From Martinezella lusitana (GTDB lineage: Bacteria; Pseudomonadota; Alphaproteobacteria; Rhizobiales; Rhizobiaceae): DNA of 64,000 nucleotides. The notes under the pieces are model-generated. The model had not been told where the DNA came from. It saw only the letters and a program-made list of their open reading frames with translations, and did no database searches. The stretch lies in contig NZ_FMAF01000006.1 in NCBI RefSeq assembly GCF_900094565.1, forward strand, positions 1 to 64,000. The letters run 5' to 3'. The translations under genes and the position numbers were made by a program. Shown piece by piece: positions 45,973 through 53,037 of this stretch (position 1 is the first letter of the stretch; each line of letters opens with the position of its first letter).

Positions 45973-47553
45973 TCAAGTGAAGGCGTCCGGCATCGAATCC
46001 TTGCGCTTCTGGATATAGGCCAGCAGTGCCTCGTCGATCGCCGGATCGAGCGGCGGCGCTTCATATTGGTCGAGCCAGGAGCGGCAAAGCGCATTGGCGC
46101 GCTCCTCAACGCGCTTCTGCCCCTCGATTTCCCATTGCTCGAAGGAATTATTGTCGGCCAGAGCCGAACGATAAAAAGCGCTCTGGAAGTTCGCCTGCGT
46201 GTGGGCGCAGCCGAGATAATGGCTGCCGGGACCGACTTCGCGGATGGCATCCAGCGCCTGACCGTTTTCGGAGAGATCGACACCCTCGGCCATCTTCTGC
46301 ATCATGCCGAGCTGGTCCTGGTCGATCATGAACTTCTCGTAGGAAGACACGAGACCGCCTTCCAGCCAGCCGGCCGCATGCAGCACGAAATTCGTGCCGG
46401 CTAGCAGCGTCATGTTCAAGGTATTGGCCGATTCATGCGCGGCCTGCGCATCCGGCACCTTGGAAGCGCAGAGCGAGCCGCCGGTACGGAACGGCAGGCC
46501 GAGACGGCGCGCGAGCTGGGCGGAGCCATAGGACACCAGCGACGGCTCCGGCGTGCCGAACGTCGGCGCACCCGATTGCATCGAGATCGAGGCGGCGAAG
46601 GTGCCGTAGAGCACCGGCGAACCCTTGCGGATCAACTGCGTGAATGAAGCGCCGGCAAGCACCTCGGCGAGAATCTGCGTCAGCGTGCCCGCCACCGTCA
46701 CCGGGCTCATGGCGCCCGAAAGGATGAAGGGGGAAACGACCGAAGCCTGGTTGTGCCGCGCATAGACCTTCAGCGCGCCGAGCATGGTCTCGTCGAAGAC
46801 CATCGGCGAATTGGCGTTGATGAGGTTGAGCGTAACGCAATTGTTCTCGACGAAATCGTCGCCGAAGACGATCTTCGCCATCGCCACCGTATCCTCGGCG
46901 CGCTCCGGCGCCGTCACCGAGCCCATGAACGGCTTGTCGGAATATTTGATATGGCTGTAGACCATATCGAGATGGCGCTTGTTGACCGGAATGTCGACCG
47001 GCTCGCAGACCGTGCCGCCGGACGAGTGCATCGAGGGCGCCATGTAGGCGAGCTTCACGAAATTACGGAAATCCTCGATCGTCGCATAACGGCGGTTGCC
47101 TTCGAGGTCACGGACAAAGGGCGGCCCGTAGACCGGCGCGAAGATCGTCGCCTTGCCGCCGACATGGGCGTTGCGGGCGCTGTTGCGCGCATGCCAGGTG
47201 AATTCCTTCGGTGCCGTTTTCAGGAGTTCGCGGCAAAGACCCTTCGGAAAATGCACGCGCTGCCCGCGCACGTCAGCGCCGGCCTCTTTCCAGAGCGCCA
47301 GGGCTTCCGCATCGTCGCGAAACTCGATGCCGATTTCCTCCAGAACCTTATCGGCATTGCGCTCGATGAGCTGCAGGCCCTCTTCGTCAAGCACCTCGTA
47401 AACGCCGATCTTCCGGACGATATAAGGAAGCGAAGGGCCCGGCCCGCCGCCGCTGCGCGACGCGCGCCTTGCCGCTGCACCTCTGCCCTCACCGCGCGAA
47501 CGTCGTCCGCCGCCATCGCCGCCCGCAGCCGGTTGCTCGTTCATATCGTCCAT
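45973..47553 (-). CDS. MttB-family methyltransferase, non-pyrrolysine type (quaternary amine:corrinoid)
   Basis: A 526-aa member of the trimethylamine methyltransferase (MttB) superfamily. A basic, Gly/Arg-rich N-terminal ~40 residues precede the TIM-barrel body (LIERNADKVLEEIGIEF, VCEPVDIPVNKRHLDM, NANSPMVFDETM, LHAAGWLEGGLVSSYEKF). There is no in-frame amber codon, so it is not a pyrrolysine enzyme. Characterised non-Pyl relatives demethylate glycine betaine, proline betaine, carnitine or butyrobetaine to a corrinoid protein. The substrate is undetermined, but glycine or proline betaine fits the neighbourhood. Divergent from the corrinoid-protein operon. ATG preceded by GAGGAAA. Confidence 0.88.
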   Translation of the reverse strand: MDDMNEQPAAGGDGGGRRSRGEGRGAAARRASRSGGGPGPSLPYIVRKIGVYEVLDEEGLQLIERNADKVLEEIGIEFRDDAEALALWKEAGADVRGQRVHFPKGLCRELLKTAPKEFTWHARNSARNAHVGGKATIFAPVYGPPFVRDLEGNRRYATIEDFRNFVKLAYMAPSMHSSGGTVCEPVDIPVNKRHLDMVYSHIKYSDKPFMGSVTAPERAEDTVAMAKIVFGDDFVENNCVTLNLINANSPMVFDETMLGALKVYARHNQASVVSPFILSGAMSPVTVAGTLTQILAEVLAGASFTQLIRKGSPVLYGTFAASISMQSGAPTFGTPEPSLVSYGSAQLARRLGLPFRTGGSLCASKVPDAQAAHESANTLNMTLLAGTNFVLHAAGWLEGGLVSSYEKFMIDQDQLGMMQKMAEGVDLSENGQALDAIREVGPGSHYLGCAHTQANFQSAFYRSALADNNSFEQWEIEGQKRVEERANALCRSWLDQYEAPPLDPAIDEALLAYIQKRKDSMPDAFT

Positions 47554-47815
47554 GATGTTTCCTCGCTCCTGCGCATGAATGCGTCTATCCTCACTCTATG
47601 CTAGCCGATTCCGTCGGCCGGACGTTCCTTAATGCGCCAGCAATTAGCATAGGACAGACATGGCCGCGACGATATCGCCTCATTTCCGTCCGTCGCGATT
47701 AATCCGCGCGACGTCGCTTTCAAAAAGAATTTTGTCATCGTTGAGGTTTATCGCTTATTGAGGCAGTATTTTATACAAGCCTCTGATGCATTTGCACGAA
47801 AACGGGATGGAGCGC

Positions 47816-48517
47816 ATGTCTGACGACGAAATCATTCTCTCGGAACTTTCGGACGAGGAACTCGTGCAGCAGATGCATGACGACCTGTATGACGGGTTGA
47901 AGGAGGAAATCGAGGAAGCGACCAATATCCTCCTCGAACGCGGCTGGACGCCTTATGATATTCTCACGCAAGCGCTGGTCGAAGGCATGCGCATCGTCGG
48001 CATCGATTTCCGCGACGGCATTCTCTTCGTGCCCGAAGTGCTGCTATCAGCCAATGCGATGAAGGCCGGCATGTTTATCCTGCGGCCGCTCCTGGTCGAG
48101 ACCGGCGCGCCGAAGCTCGGCAAGATGGTGATCGGCACCGTCAAGGGCGACATTCACGACATCGGCAAGAACCTCGTCGGCATGATGATGGAGGGCGCGG
48201 GCTTCGACGTCATCGACCTCGGCATCAACAACCCCGTCGAGAACTATCTCGATGCCATCGAGCGCGAACAGCCTGATATTCTTGGCATGTCGGCACTGCT
48301 AACGACCACCATGCCCTACATGAAGGTCGTCATCGATACGCTTAAGGAAAAGGGCATGCGCGACGACTACGTCGTTCTCGTCGGCGGCGCGCCGCTGAAC
48401 GAGGAGTTCGGCAAGGCCGTCGGCGCCGATGCCTATTGCCGCGATGCGGCCGTGGCGGTTGAAACCGCCAAGGACTTCATGAAGCGCAAGCACAATAGCC
48501 TGGCTGCACAAGCCTGA
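47816..48517 (+). CDS. Corrinoid protein (MtbC/MttC-type, B12-binding)
   Basis: A 233-aa methyl-carrier protein. The N-terminal four-helix cap is about 1-90 (LSDEELVQQMHDDLYDGL, AMKAGMF). The B12-binding Rossmann domain has the Co-ligating GDIHDIGKNL (Asp112, His114, Gly117), SALLTTTM and VLVGGAPLNEEF. It accepts a methyl group from the MttB-family enzyme and gives it to the folate methyltransferase at 51719. ATG at MSDDEII with GGAG upstream; two earlier in-frame ATGs exist. Confidence 0.93.
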   Translation: MSDDEIILSELSDEELVQQMHDDLYDGLKEEIEEATNILLERGWTPYDILTQALVEGMRIVGIDFRDGILFVPEVLLSANAMKAGMFILRPLLVETGAPKLGKMVIGTVKGDIHDIGKNLVGMMMEGAGFDVIDLGINNPVENYLDAIEREQPDILGMSALLTTTMPYMKVVIDTLKEKGMRDDYVVLVGGAPLNEEFGKAVGADAYCRDAAVAVETAKDFMKRKHNSLAAQA

Positions 48518-48536
48518 TTGCAGCGGATTCCAAACT

Positions 48537-48560
48537 GGCGACAACCGAAAGGTTGTCGCC
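48537..48560. terminator. GAAA-tetraloop hairpin between the corrinoid-protein gene and the entericidin gene
   Basis: GGCGACAACC-GAAA-GGTTGTCGCC, a perfect 10-bp stem with a GNRA loop and no T-run. It separates convergent genes. It may stabilise the 3' end of the corrinoid-protein mRNA or terminate both strands. Confidence 0.6.
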
Positions 48561-48583
48561 GACCCGTTGGCATCCCAAATTGG

Positions 48584-48742
48584 TTATTGGGCAGCCTTCT
48601 TGACGGTATGACCGGCGTCTTCCGTCGCGTTGACGGCATTGGCCGTATCCCTGCCGACGCCGCGAATTGTATTGGCGCATGAAGCAAGTACCATAAGGAC
48701 GGCAAGCGCGGCGGCGATTTTGCTGAATGTCGGTGCAGTCAT
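48584..48742 (-). CDS. Entericidin-type small lipoprotein
   Basis: A 52-aa lipoprotein: hydrophobic signal, lipobox VLASC with Cys22, then CANTIRGVGRDTANAV, the entericidin A/B signature, and a short charged tail. The family are small outer-membrane lipoproteins, some linked to toxin-antidote behaviour and stationary-phase stress in enterics; function in rhizobia is unclear. It lies antisense-oriented inside the methyl-transfer gene series, between the corrinoid-protein and DUF1638 genes. Confidence 0.85.
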   Translation of the reverse strand: MTAPTFSKIAAALAVLMVLASCANTIRGVGRDTANAVNATEDAGHTVKKAAQ

Positions 48743-48812
48743 GATTTGGAACCCTCTCTGAGTGGATATCGATCAACAAAAAGCGGAGACAAATCCTCCG
48801 CGTGATAAACGC

Positions 48813-49400
48813 ATGACAACGCGAAAAGTTCATGTGATCGCGTGCGGCGCAATCGCGCGCGAGATACTGGCGGTCACCAGAATAAATCAGCTCGACCACA
48901 TCGATCTGCACTGTCTTCCCGCGATCTATCACTCCTACCCTCAGAAGATCGCGCCCGCATTGGAGGAAGCCATTGCGAATGCGCGCGCGCGGGGTTTCGA
49001 GAGGATCTTCATCGGCTATGCCGATTGCGGAACCGGCGGCATGATCGACAAGATCTGTGAGCGTGAGGGCATCGAGCGCCTTTCGGGGCCGCACTGCTAT
49101 TCCTTCTTCAGCGGCAACGAAGCCTTTGCAGCGCGCGAGGATGACATCACCTCGTTTTTCCTCACCGACTTTCTCGCCCGGCAGTTCGAGTCCTTCGTCG
49201 TCGTGCCGCTCGGCCTCGACCGGCATCCGGAACTGCGGGACATGTATTTTGGCAATTACCGCAAGGTCGTCTATCTCTCGCAAGAGGAGGATCCGGCTCT
49301 GCAGGAAAAGGCAAAAGCAGCGGCTGCCTATCTCGGTTTGGATTACGAATACCGCTTCACCGCGTATGGCGATCTTGCCCATGAATTGCTGACCGTCTGA
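48813..49400 (+). CDS. DUF1638 protein of the corrinoid methyl-transfer module
   Basis: A 195-aa protein: VHVIACGAIAREILAV at the start, HCLPAIYHSYPQKI, IGYADCGTGGMIDKIC and GPHCYSFFSGNEAF. Conserved cysteines in CGAIA, DCGTGG and HCY suggest metal or corrinoid contact. DUF1638 genes are known neighbours of corrinoid methyltransferases in methanogens and other bacteria, with unknown function. A GTG 17 codons upstream is an alternative start. Confidence 0.82.
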   Translation: MTTRKVHVIACGAIAREILAVTRINQLDHIDLHCLPAIYHSYPQKIAPALEEAIANARARGFERIFIGYADCGTGGMIDKICEREGIERLSGPHCYSFFSGNEAFAAREDDITSFFLTDFLARQFESFVVVPLGLDRHPELRDMYFGNYRKVVYLSQEEDPALQEKAKAAAAYLGLDYEYRFTAYGDLAHELLTV

Positions 49401-49639
49401 TTACGACATTCCACCCCATATCATTGCTTGCTGCCAACGTCGGGCTCCGCCATGTTGCAACGCGTCGAAGGCGTTGAATCGCGGTGGAAAACTCGAGCGT
49501 TCGGCATGACGGTGAAGTTTGCCGCTGGTTGCGGGAGGTGCTTTCCGCGCCGCGTCGTTTTTTGGCATGGGCCGCGTCGTGGCGAGCGCAGTCTCCGGGT
49601 CGATGGACGTGCATTCTTGATTAAAGAGGAGAATTTTGC

Positions 49640-49942
49640 ATGGCGGATCGCATTGTCGTCTATTGGCGGGACATTCCGGCCCAAGTGATCATCAAGAAGG
49701 GGCGGCAGACGGCAAAGCGCGAGCTCTCGCTGCGCTTCACCGAGGCGATCGACATGTGCGCGATGCGCACCGGCGCGGCCGAGACCGACGACTACTTGGC
49801 CGAATGGCGCAAGGCCGATCCCGTGCCTGTCTCCGACGATCTGGAAGCCGAGGCGGATAAGGCCGCAAGCGAACTCGAAGCAGCCTTTGACCGGGAGCGT
49901 CTGATTGCTCTGGTGAAGGCCGGAGGCCGCGACAATGGCTGA
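49640..49942 (+). CDS. Small 'virulence factor' family protein in the methyl-transfer operon
   Basis: A 100-aa protein starting MADRIVVYWRDIPAQVIIKK, with a charged helical second half (DLEAEADKAASELEAAF). It resembles the short family labelled virulence factor, which recurs beside MTHFR-like genes. Strong AGAGGAG site upstream. Stop overlaps the next start by 8 bp. Function unknown; coupling suggests a subunit or assembly partner of the MTHFR-like protein. Confidence 0.75.
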   Translation: MADRIVVYWRDIPAQVIIKKGRQTAKRELSLRFTEAIDMCAMRTGAAETDDYLAEWRKADPVPVSDDLEAEADKAASELEAAFDRERLIALVKAGGRDNG

Positions 49943-50513
49943 CGCCATCCAGAAGCCGGGCAACGCGGCGCCCGGAGCGAAGGCCGCAAGCGGCGCCTAT
50001 ACGCCCGCCGGCGTCTCGCCCAACCGCCGCGCCCGCCGCAAATACACCGTCCGTCTCTGGGCCGTGCGCCATTCGCGCTTCCTCGAATGGTTCTATCATC
50101 GCTTCGCCGATGCTTTCCTCCTCCTTCATCCGCTCTGGAAGAAAATCGGCTACGACCGCGTCGAACGGCCGATCACTTTCGTCGAGCGCAATGTGAAGGG
50201 CTTTCTGTTCGACTGTCGCATGTGCGGCCAGTGCGCGCTCTCGTCGACCGGCATGTCCTGCCCGATGAACTGTCCGAAGCAGCTGCGCAACGGCCCTTGC
50301 GGCGGGGTACGCGCCAATGGCAATTGCGAGGTCGAGCCGGACATGCCCTGTGTCTGGGTGCAGGCCTGGAACGGTTCGCGAAACATGATCCAAGGCGATG
50401 CGATCCTGAAGGTCCAGAAACCGGTGAACCAATCGCTGCGTGAAACTTCCTCCTGGCTGCGCGTCACTGCGGAAGCCGCCGCTGCCCGTGAAGCAGCGAA
50501 AAAGGAAGCGTGA
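49935..50513 (+). CDS. MTHFR C-terminal-like Cys-rich protein
   Basis: A 192-aa protein matching the MTHFR_C domain of acetogen-type methylenetetrahydrofolate reductases (MetV-like). Cysteines lie at 94, 97, 100, 109, 113, 122, 131 and 139 (CRMCGQC, SCPMNCPKQLRNGPCGG), and probably bind Fe-S clusters or zinc. It lies directly upstream of the reductase gene and overlaps the preceding one, so it is likely a partner of that MTHFR, linking it to a different electron donor than NAD(P)H. C-terminus Ala/Lys-rich. Confidence 0.85.
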   Translation: MADAIQKPGNAAPGAKAASGAYTPAGVSPNRRARRKYTVRLWAVRHSRFLEWFYHRFADAFLLLHPLWKKIGYDRVERPITFVERNVKGFLFDCRMCGQCALSSTGMSCPMNCPKQLRNGPCGGVRANGNCEVEPDMPCVWVQAWNGSRNMIQGDAILKVQKPVNQSLRETSSWLRVTAEAAAAREAAKKEA

Positions 50514-50516
50514 TCG

Positions 50517-51623
50517 ATGGCGCATATCGACGAAAATCCGCTCGGCGTCCACCTGCCGCTCGATCCTCTACCCGGCCATTCATCACTCGGGCGGCTGGAG
50601 CGCGTGCTGCGCCGCGGCGAATTCGCGGTCACCGCCGAATTGAACCCACCCGATAGCGCCAACCCCGAAGAAGTCTATGAGCGCGCCGCGATTTTCTCCG
50701 GCTGGGTTGATGGCATCAACGCGGTCGATGCCTCGGGCGCCAATTGCCACATGTCCTCGGTCGGCATCTGCGCGCTGCTGACGCGCATGGGCTATGCGCC
50801 CATCATGCAGATCGCCTGCCGCGACAAGAACCGCATCGCCATTCAGGGCGACGTGCTGGGTGCTGCTGCCATGGGCGTGTGCAACATCATGTGCCTGACC
50901 GGCGACGGCGTGCAGGCCGGCGACCAGCCGGGCGCCAAGCCGGTCTTCGATCTCGATTGCATGTCGCTGCTCGAAACCGTGCGCATCATGCGCGACAACG
51001 CGAAATTCCTGTCGGGGCGCAAGCTGACATCGCCACCGAAGGTCTTTCTCGGCGCGGCCATCAATCCCTTCGCGCCGCCCCACGACTTCCGGCCCTATCG
51101 GCTGGCGAAGAAGATCGAGGCCGGTGCGCAATTCGTGCAGAGCCAATATTGCTATGACGTGCCGATGTTCCGGGAATACATGAAGAAGGTGCGCGACCTC
51201 GGCCTGAACGAGAAATGCTTCATTCTCGTCGGCGTCGGCCCCCTCGCCTCAGCGAAAACCGCTCGCTGGATGCGCTCCAACGTGCCGGGCGTGCACATTC
51301 CCGATGCCGTTATCAAACGCATCGAAGGCGCACAGGACCAGAAGAAGGAAGGCAAGCAGCTCTGCATCGACATCATCAACGAGGTGAAGGAGATCGAGGG
51401 CGTTTCCGGTGTTCATGTCATGGCCTACCGCCAGGAAGAATATGTCGCCGAGATGGTGCATGAATCCGGCGTGCTGAAGGGCCGCCAGCCATGGAAGCAC
51501 GAGGCCAACCAAACCGACGCGCTCATCGCAGAGCGCCTGGAACACATCCGTGGGGGCAAGGAAGAGAACCAGCAGGAAATGGCCGAAGCCGCCGCTCATC
51601 ATCCGCCACACAAGACGCACTGA
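50517..51623 (+). CDS. Methylenetetrahydrofolate reductase (MetF-like)
   Basis: A 368-aa FAD TIM-barrel enzyme: FAVTAELNPPDSANPEEV near 35, MQIACRDKNRIAIQGD near 100 (folate/FAD site), NIMCLTGDGVQAGD and QFVQSQYCYD. It interconverts methylene-THF and methyl-THF. In this operon it would oxidise methyl-THF made by the corrinoid pathway, feeding methyl groups into C1 catabolism, or work in the synthetic direction. The His-rich end (AAAHHPPHKTH) is unusual. Starts 3 bp after the MTHFR_C gene. Confidence 0.9.
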   Translation: MAHIDENPLGVHLPLDPLPGHSSLGRLERVLRRGEFAVTAELNPPDSANPEEVYERAAIFSGWVDGINAVDASGANCHMSSVGICALLTRMGYAPIMQIACRDKNRIAIQGDVLGAAAMGVCNIMCLTGDGVQAGDQPGAKPVFDLDCMSLLETVRIMRDNAKFLSGRKLTSPPKVFLGAAINPFAPPHDFRPYRLAKKIEAGAQFVQSQYCYDVPMFREYMKKVRDLGLNEKCFILVGVGPLASAKTARWMRSNVPGVHIPDAVIKRIEGAQDQKKEGKQLCIDIINEVKEIEGVSGVHVMAYRQEEYVAEMVHESGVLKGRQPWKHEANQTDALIAERLEHIRGGKEENQQEMAEAAAHHPPHKTH

Positions 51624-51718
51624 AATCGAGCAGCGGGCGGAGGAGCCCGGACGGCTTGTAACCCCCATCCCGGCACGATAGACCAGATCTATCGGGCCAA
51701 CTGACCAGAGGATCAGAC

Positions 51719-52687
51719 ATGACGCGCACCATCGTTGCATCCGCCACTCGCGAAATCATCATCGGTTTCGACCAGCCCTTTTGCGTGATCGGCGAACGCA
51801 TCAACCCAACGGGGCGCAAGAAGCTGGCCGCTGAGATGATCGAGGGCAATTTCGATACGGTTATCAAGGACGCGCTGGAACAGGTGGCCGCGGGCGCAAC
51901 CATGCTCGACGTCAACGCTGGCGTCACCTCGGTCAACCCGAACGAGACGGAACCTGGCCTGCTGGTGCAGACGCTGGAAATCGTCCAGGGCCTGGTCGAC
52001 GTGCCGCTCTCGATCGACAGCTCGGTGACGGCCGCCATCGAGGCTGCGCTGAAGGTTGCCAAGGGCCGGCCGCTGGTCAATTCCGTGACCGGCGAAGAGG
52101 AAAAGCTCGAAGCCATCCTGCCGCTCATCAAGAAATACGACGTGCCGGTCGTTGCCATCTCCAACGACGAAACCGGCATTTCCATGGATCCGGACGTGCG
52201 TTTCGCCGTCGCAAAGAAGATCGTAGAGCGCGCCATGGACTACGGCATCAAGCCCCATGACATCGTGGTCGATCCGCTCGTCATGCCGATCGGCGCGCTC
52301 GGCGATGCCGGTCGCCAGGTCTTCGCGCTGCTGCACCGCCTGCGCAACGAGCTGAAGGTGAATACCACCTGCGGCCTTTCCAACATATCCTTCGGCCTGC
52401 CGCACCGCCACGGCATCAATGCCGGCTTCATCCCGATGGTGATCGGCGCCGGCATGACCTCGGCCATCATGAACCCTTGCCGCCCGCAGGAAATGGAGGC
52501 GGTGCGCGCCGCCAACGTGCTGAACGGCACCGACGCCAATTGCACCAACTGGATCATGACCTACCGCGACTACAAGCCGGCCGAAGGCGGAGCGAGCGCT
52601 CCGGCTTCTGCGGCCCCCTCGGCTGGCAGCGGCGGCCGGCGTGGTGGGCGCGCGGCACGAGCCGGTGCCGGCGCGGCGAGGGAATAG
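51719..52687 (+). CDS. Methyltetrahydrofolate:corrinoid methyltransferase (pterin-binding domain)
   Basis: A 322-aa dihydropteroate-synthase-fold enzyme of the AcsE/MtrH-like type: VIGERINPTGRKKLAAEM near 22, LDVNAGVTSVNPNETEP, PLSIDSSVTAAIEAA, NSVTGEEEKLEAILP and CGLSNISFGLPHRH. It exchanges methyl between corrinoid protein and tetrahydrofolate. Its C-terminus carries an Ala/Gly/Arg-rich tail (GGRRGGRAARAGAGA) similar in style to the ends of the MttB-like and ASKHA proteins here. Confidence 0.92.
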   Translation: MTRTIVASATREIIIGFDQPFCVIGERINPTGRKKLAAEMIEGNFDTVIKDALEQVAAGATMLDVNAGVTSVNPNETEPGLLVQTLEIVQGLVDVPLSIDSSVTAAIEAALKVAKGRPLVNSVTGEEEKLEAILPLIKKYDVPVVAISNDETGISMDPDVRFAVAKKIVERAMDYGIKPHDIVVDPLVMPIGALGDAGRQVFALLHRLRNELKVNTTCGLSNISFGLPHRHGINAGFIPMVIGAGMTSAIMNPCRPQEMEAVRAANVLNGTDANCTNWIMTYRDYKPAEGGASAPASAAPSAGSGGRRGGRAARAGAGAARE

Positions 52688-52689
52688 AG

Positions 52690-53034
52690 ATGAAGTATCC
52701 GAGCCGGAAGCTTTCCGATGATCTCGCCACATTGTGGATCCAGGCGCCCATGGTGATTGGAATGCGCCTGTCGCAAATGTGGATGACAGCGATGACCGGC
52801 GGCGGCGTCAACATGACGGAATTCAACCAGATGGTCTCGGAAAAGATGATGGCCGCGGCCGAAAGTGCCGTTGCCACCAATATCGCCATGACCCAGCAGA
52901 ATATTGCGGCAATGACAAAGGGGGGCAACGCCTTATCGCATCGCGCCGTCGATGCCGTCGCCCAGGCCATGGTCAAGCCGTATAGCAAGCGCGTTCGCTC
53001 GAACGTACGCCGCCTTAGCAAACAGAAAGACTGA
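52690..53034 (+). CDS. Unrecognised 114-aa protein of the methyl-transfer operon
   Basis: Starts 2 bp after the methyltransferase stop and ends 3 bp before the ASKHA start, so it is part of the operon. The sequence is helical and methionine-rich (MVIGMRLSQMWMTAMTGGG, EKMMAAAESAVATNIAMTQQ) with a basic C-terminus (RVRSNVRRLSKQKD). Composition recalls phasins or small coiled-coil scaffold proteins. I do not recognise a family. It could organise the methyltransferase complex; this rests on position only. Confidence 0.75.
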   Translation: MKYPSRKLSDDLATLWIQAPMVIGMRLSQMWMTAMTGGGVNMTEFNQMVSEKMMAAAESAVATNIAMTQQNIAAMTKGGNALSHRAVDAVAQAMVKPYSKRVRSNVRRLSKQKD

Positions 53035-53037
53035 TCC

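Noticed and set aside
45973..47553. Pyrrolysine-containing MttB
   Set aside because: No in-frame TAG occurs in the 526-codon frame and no pyl genes are in the window, so it is a non-pyrrolysine homologue.
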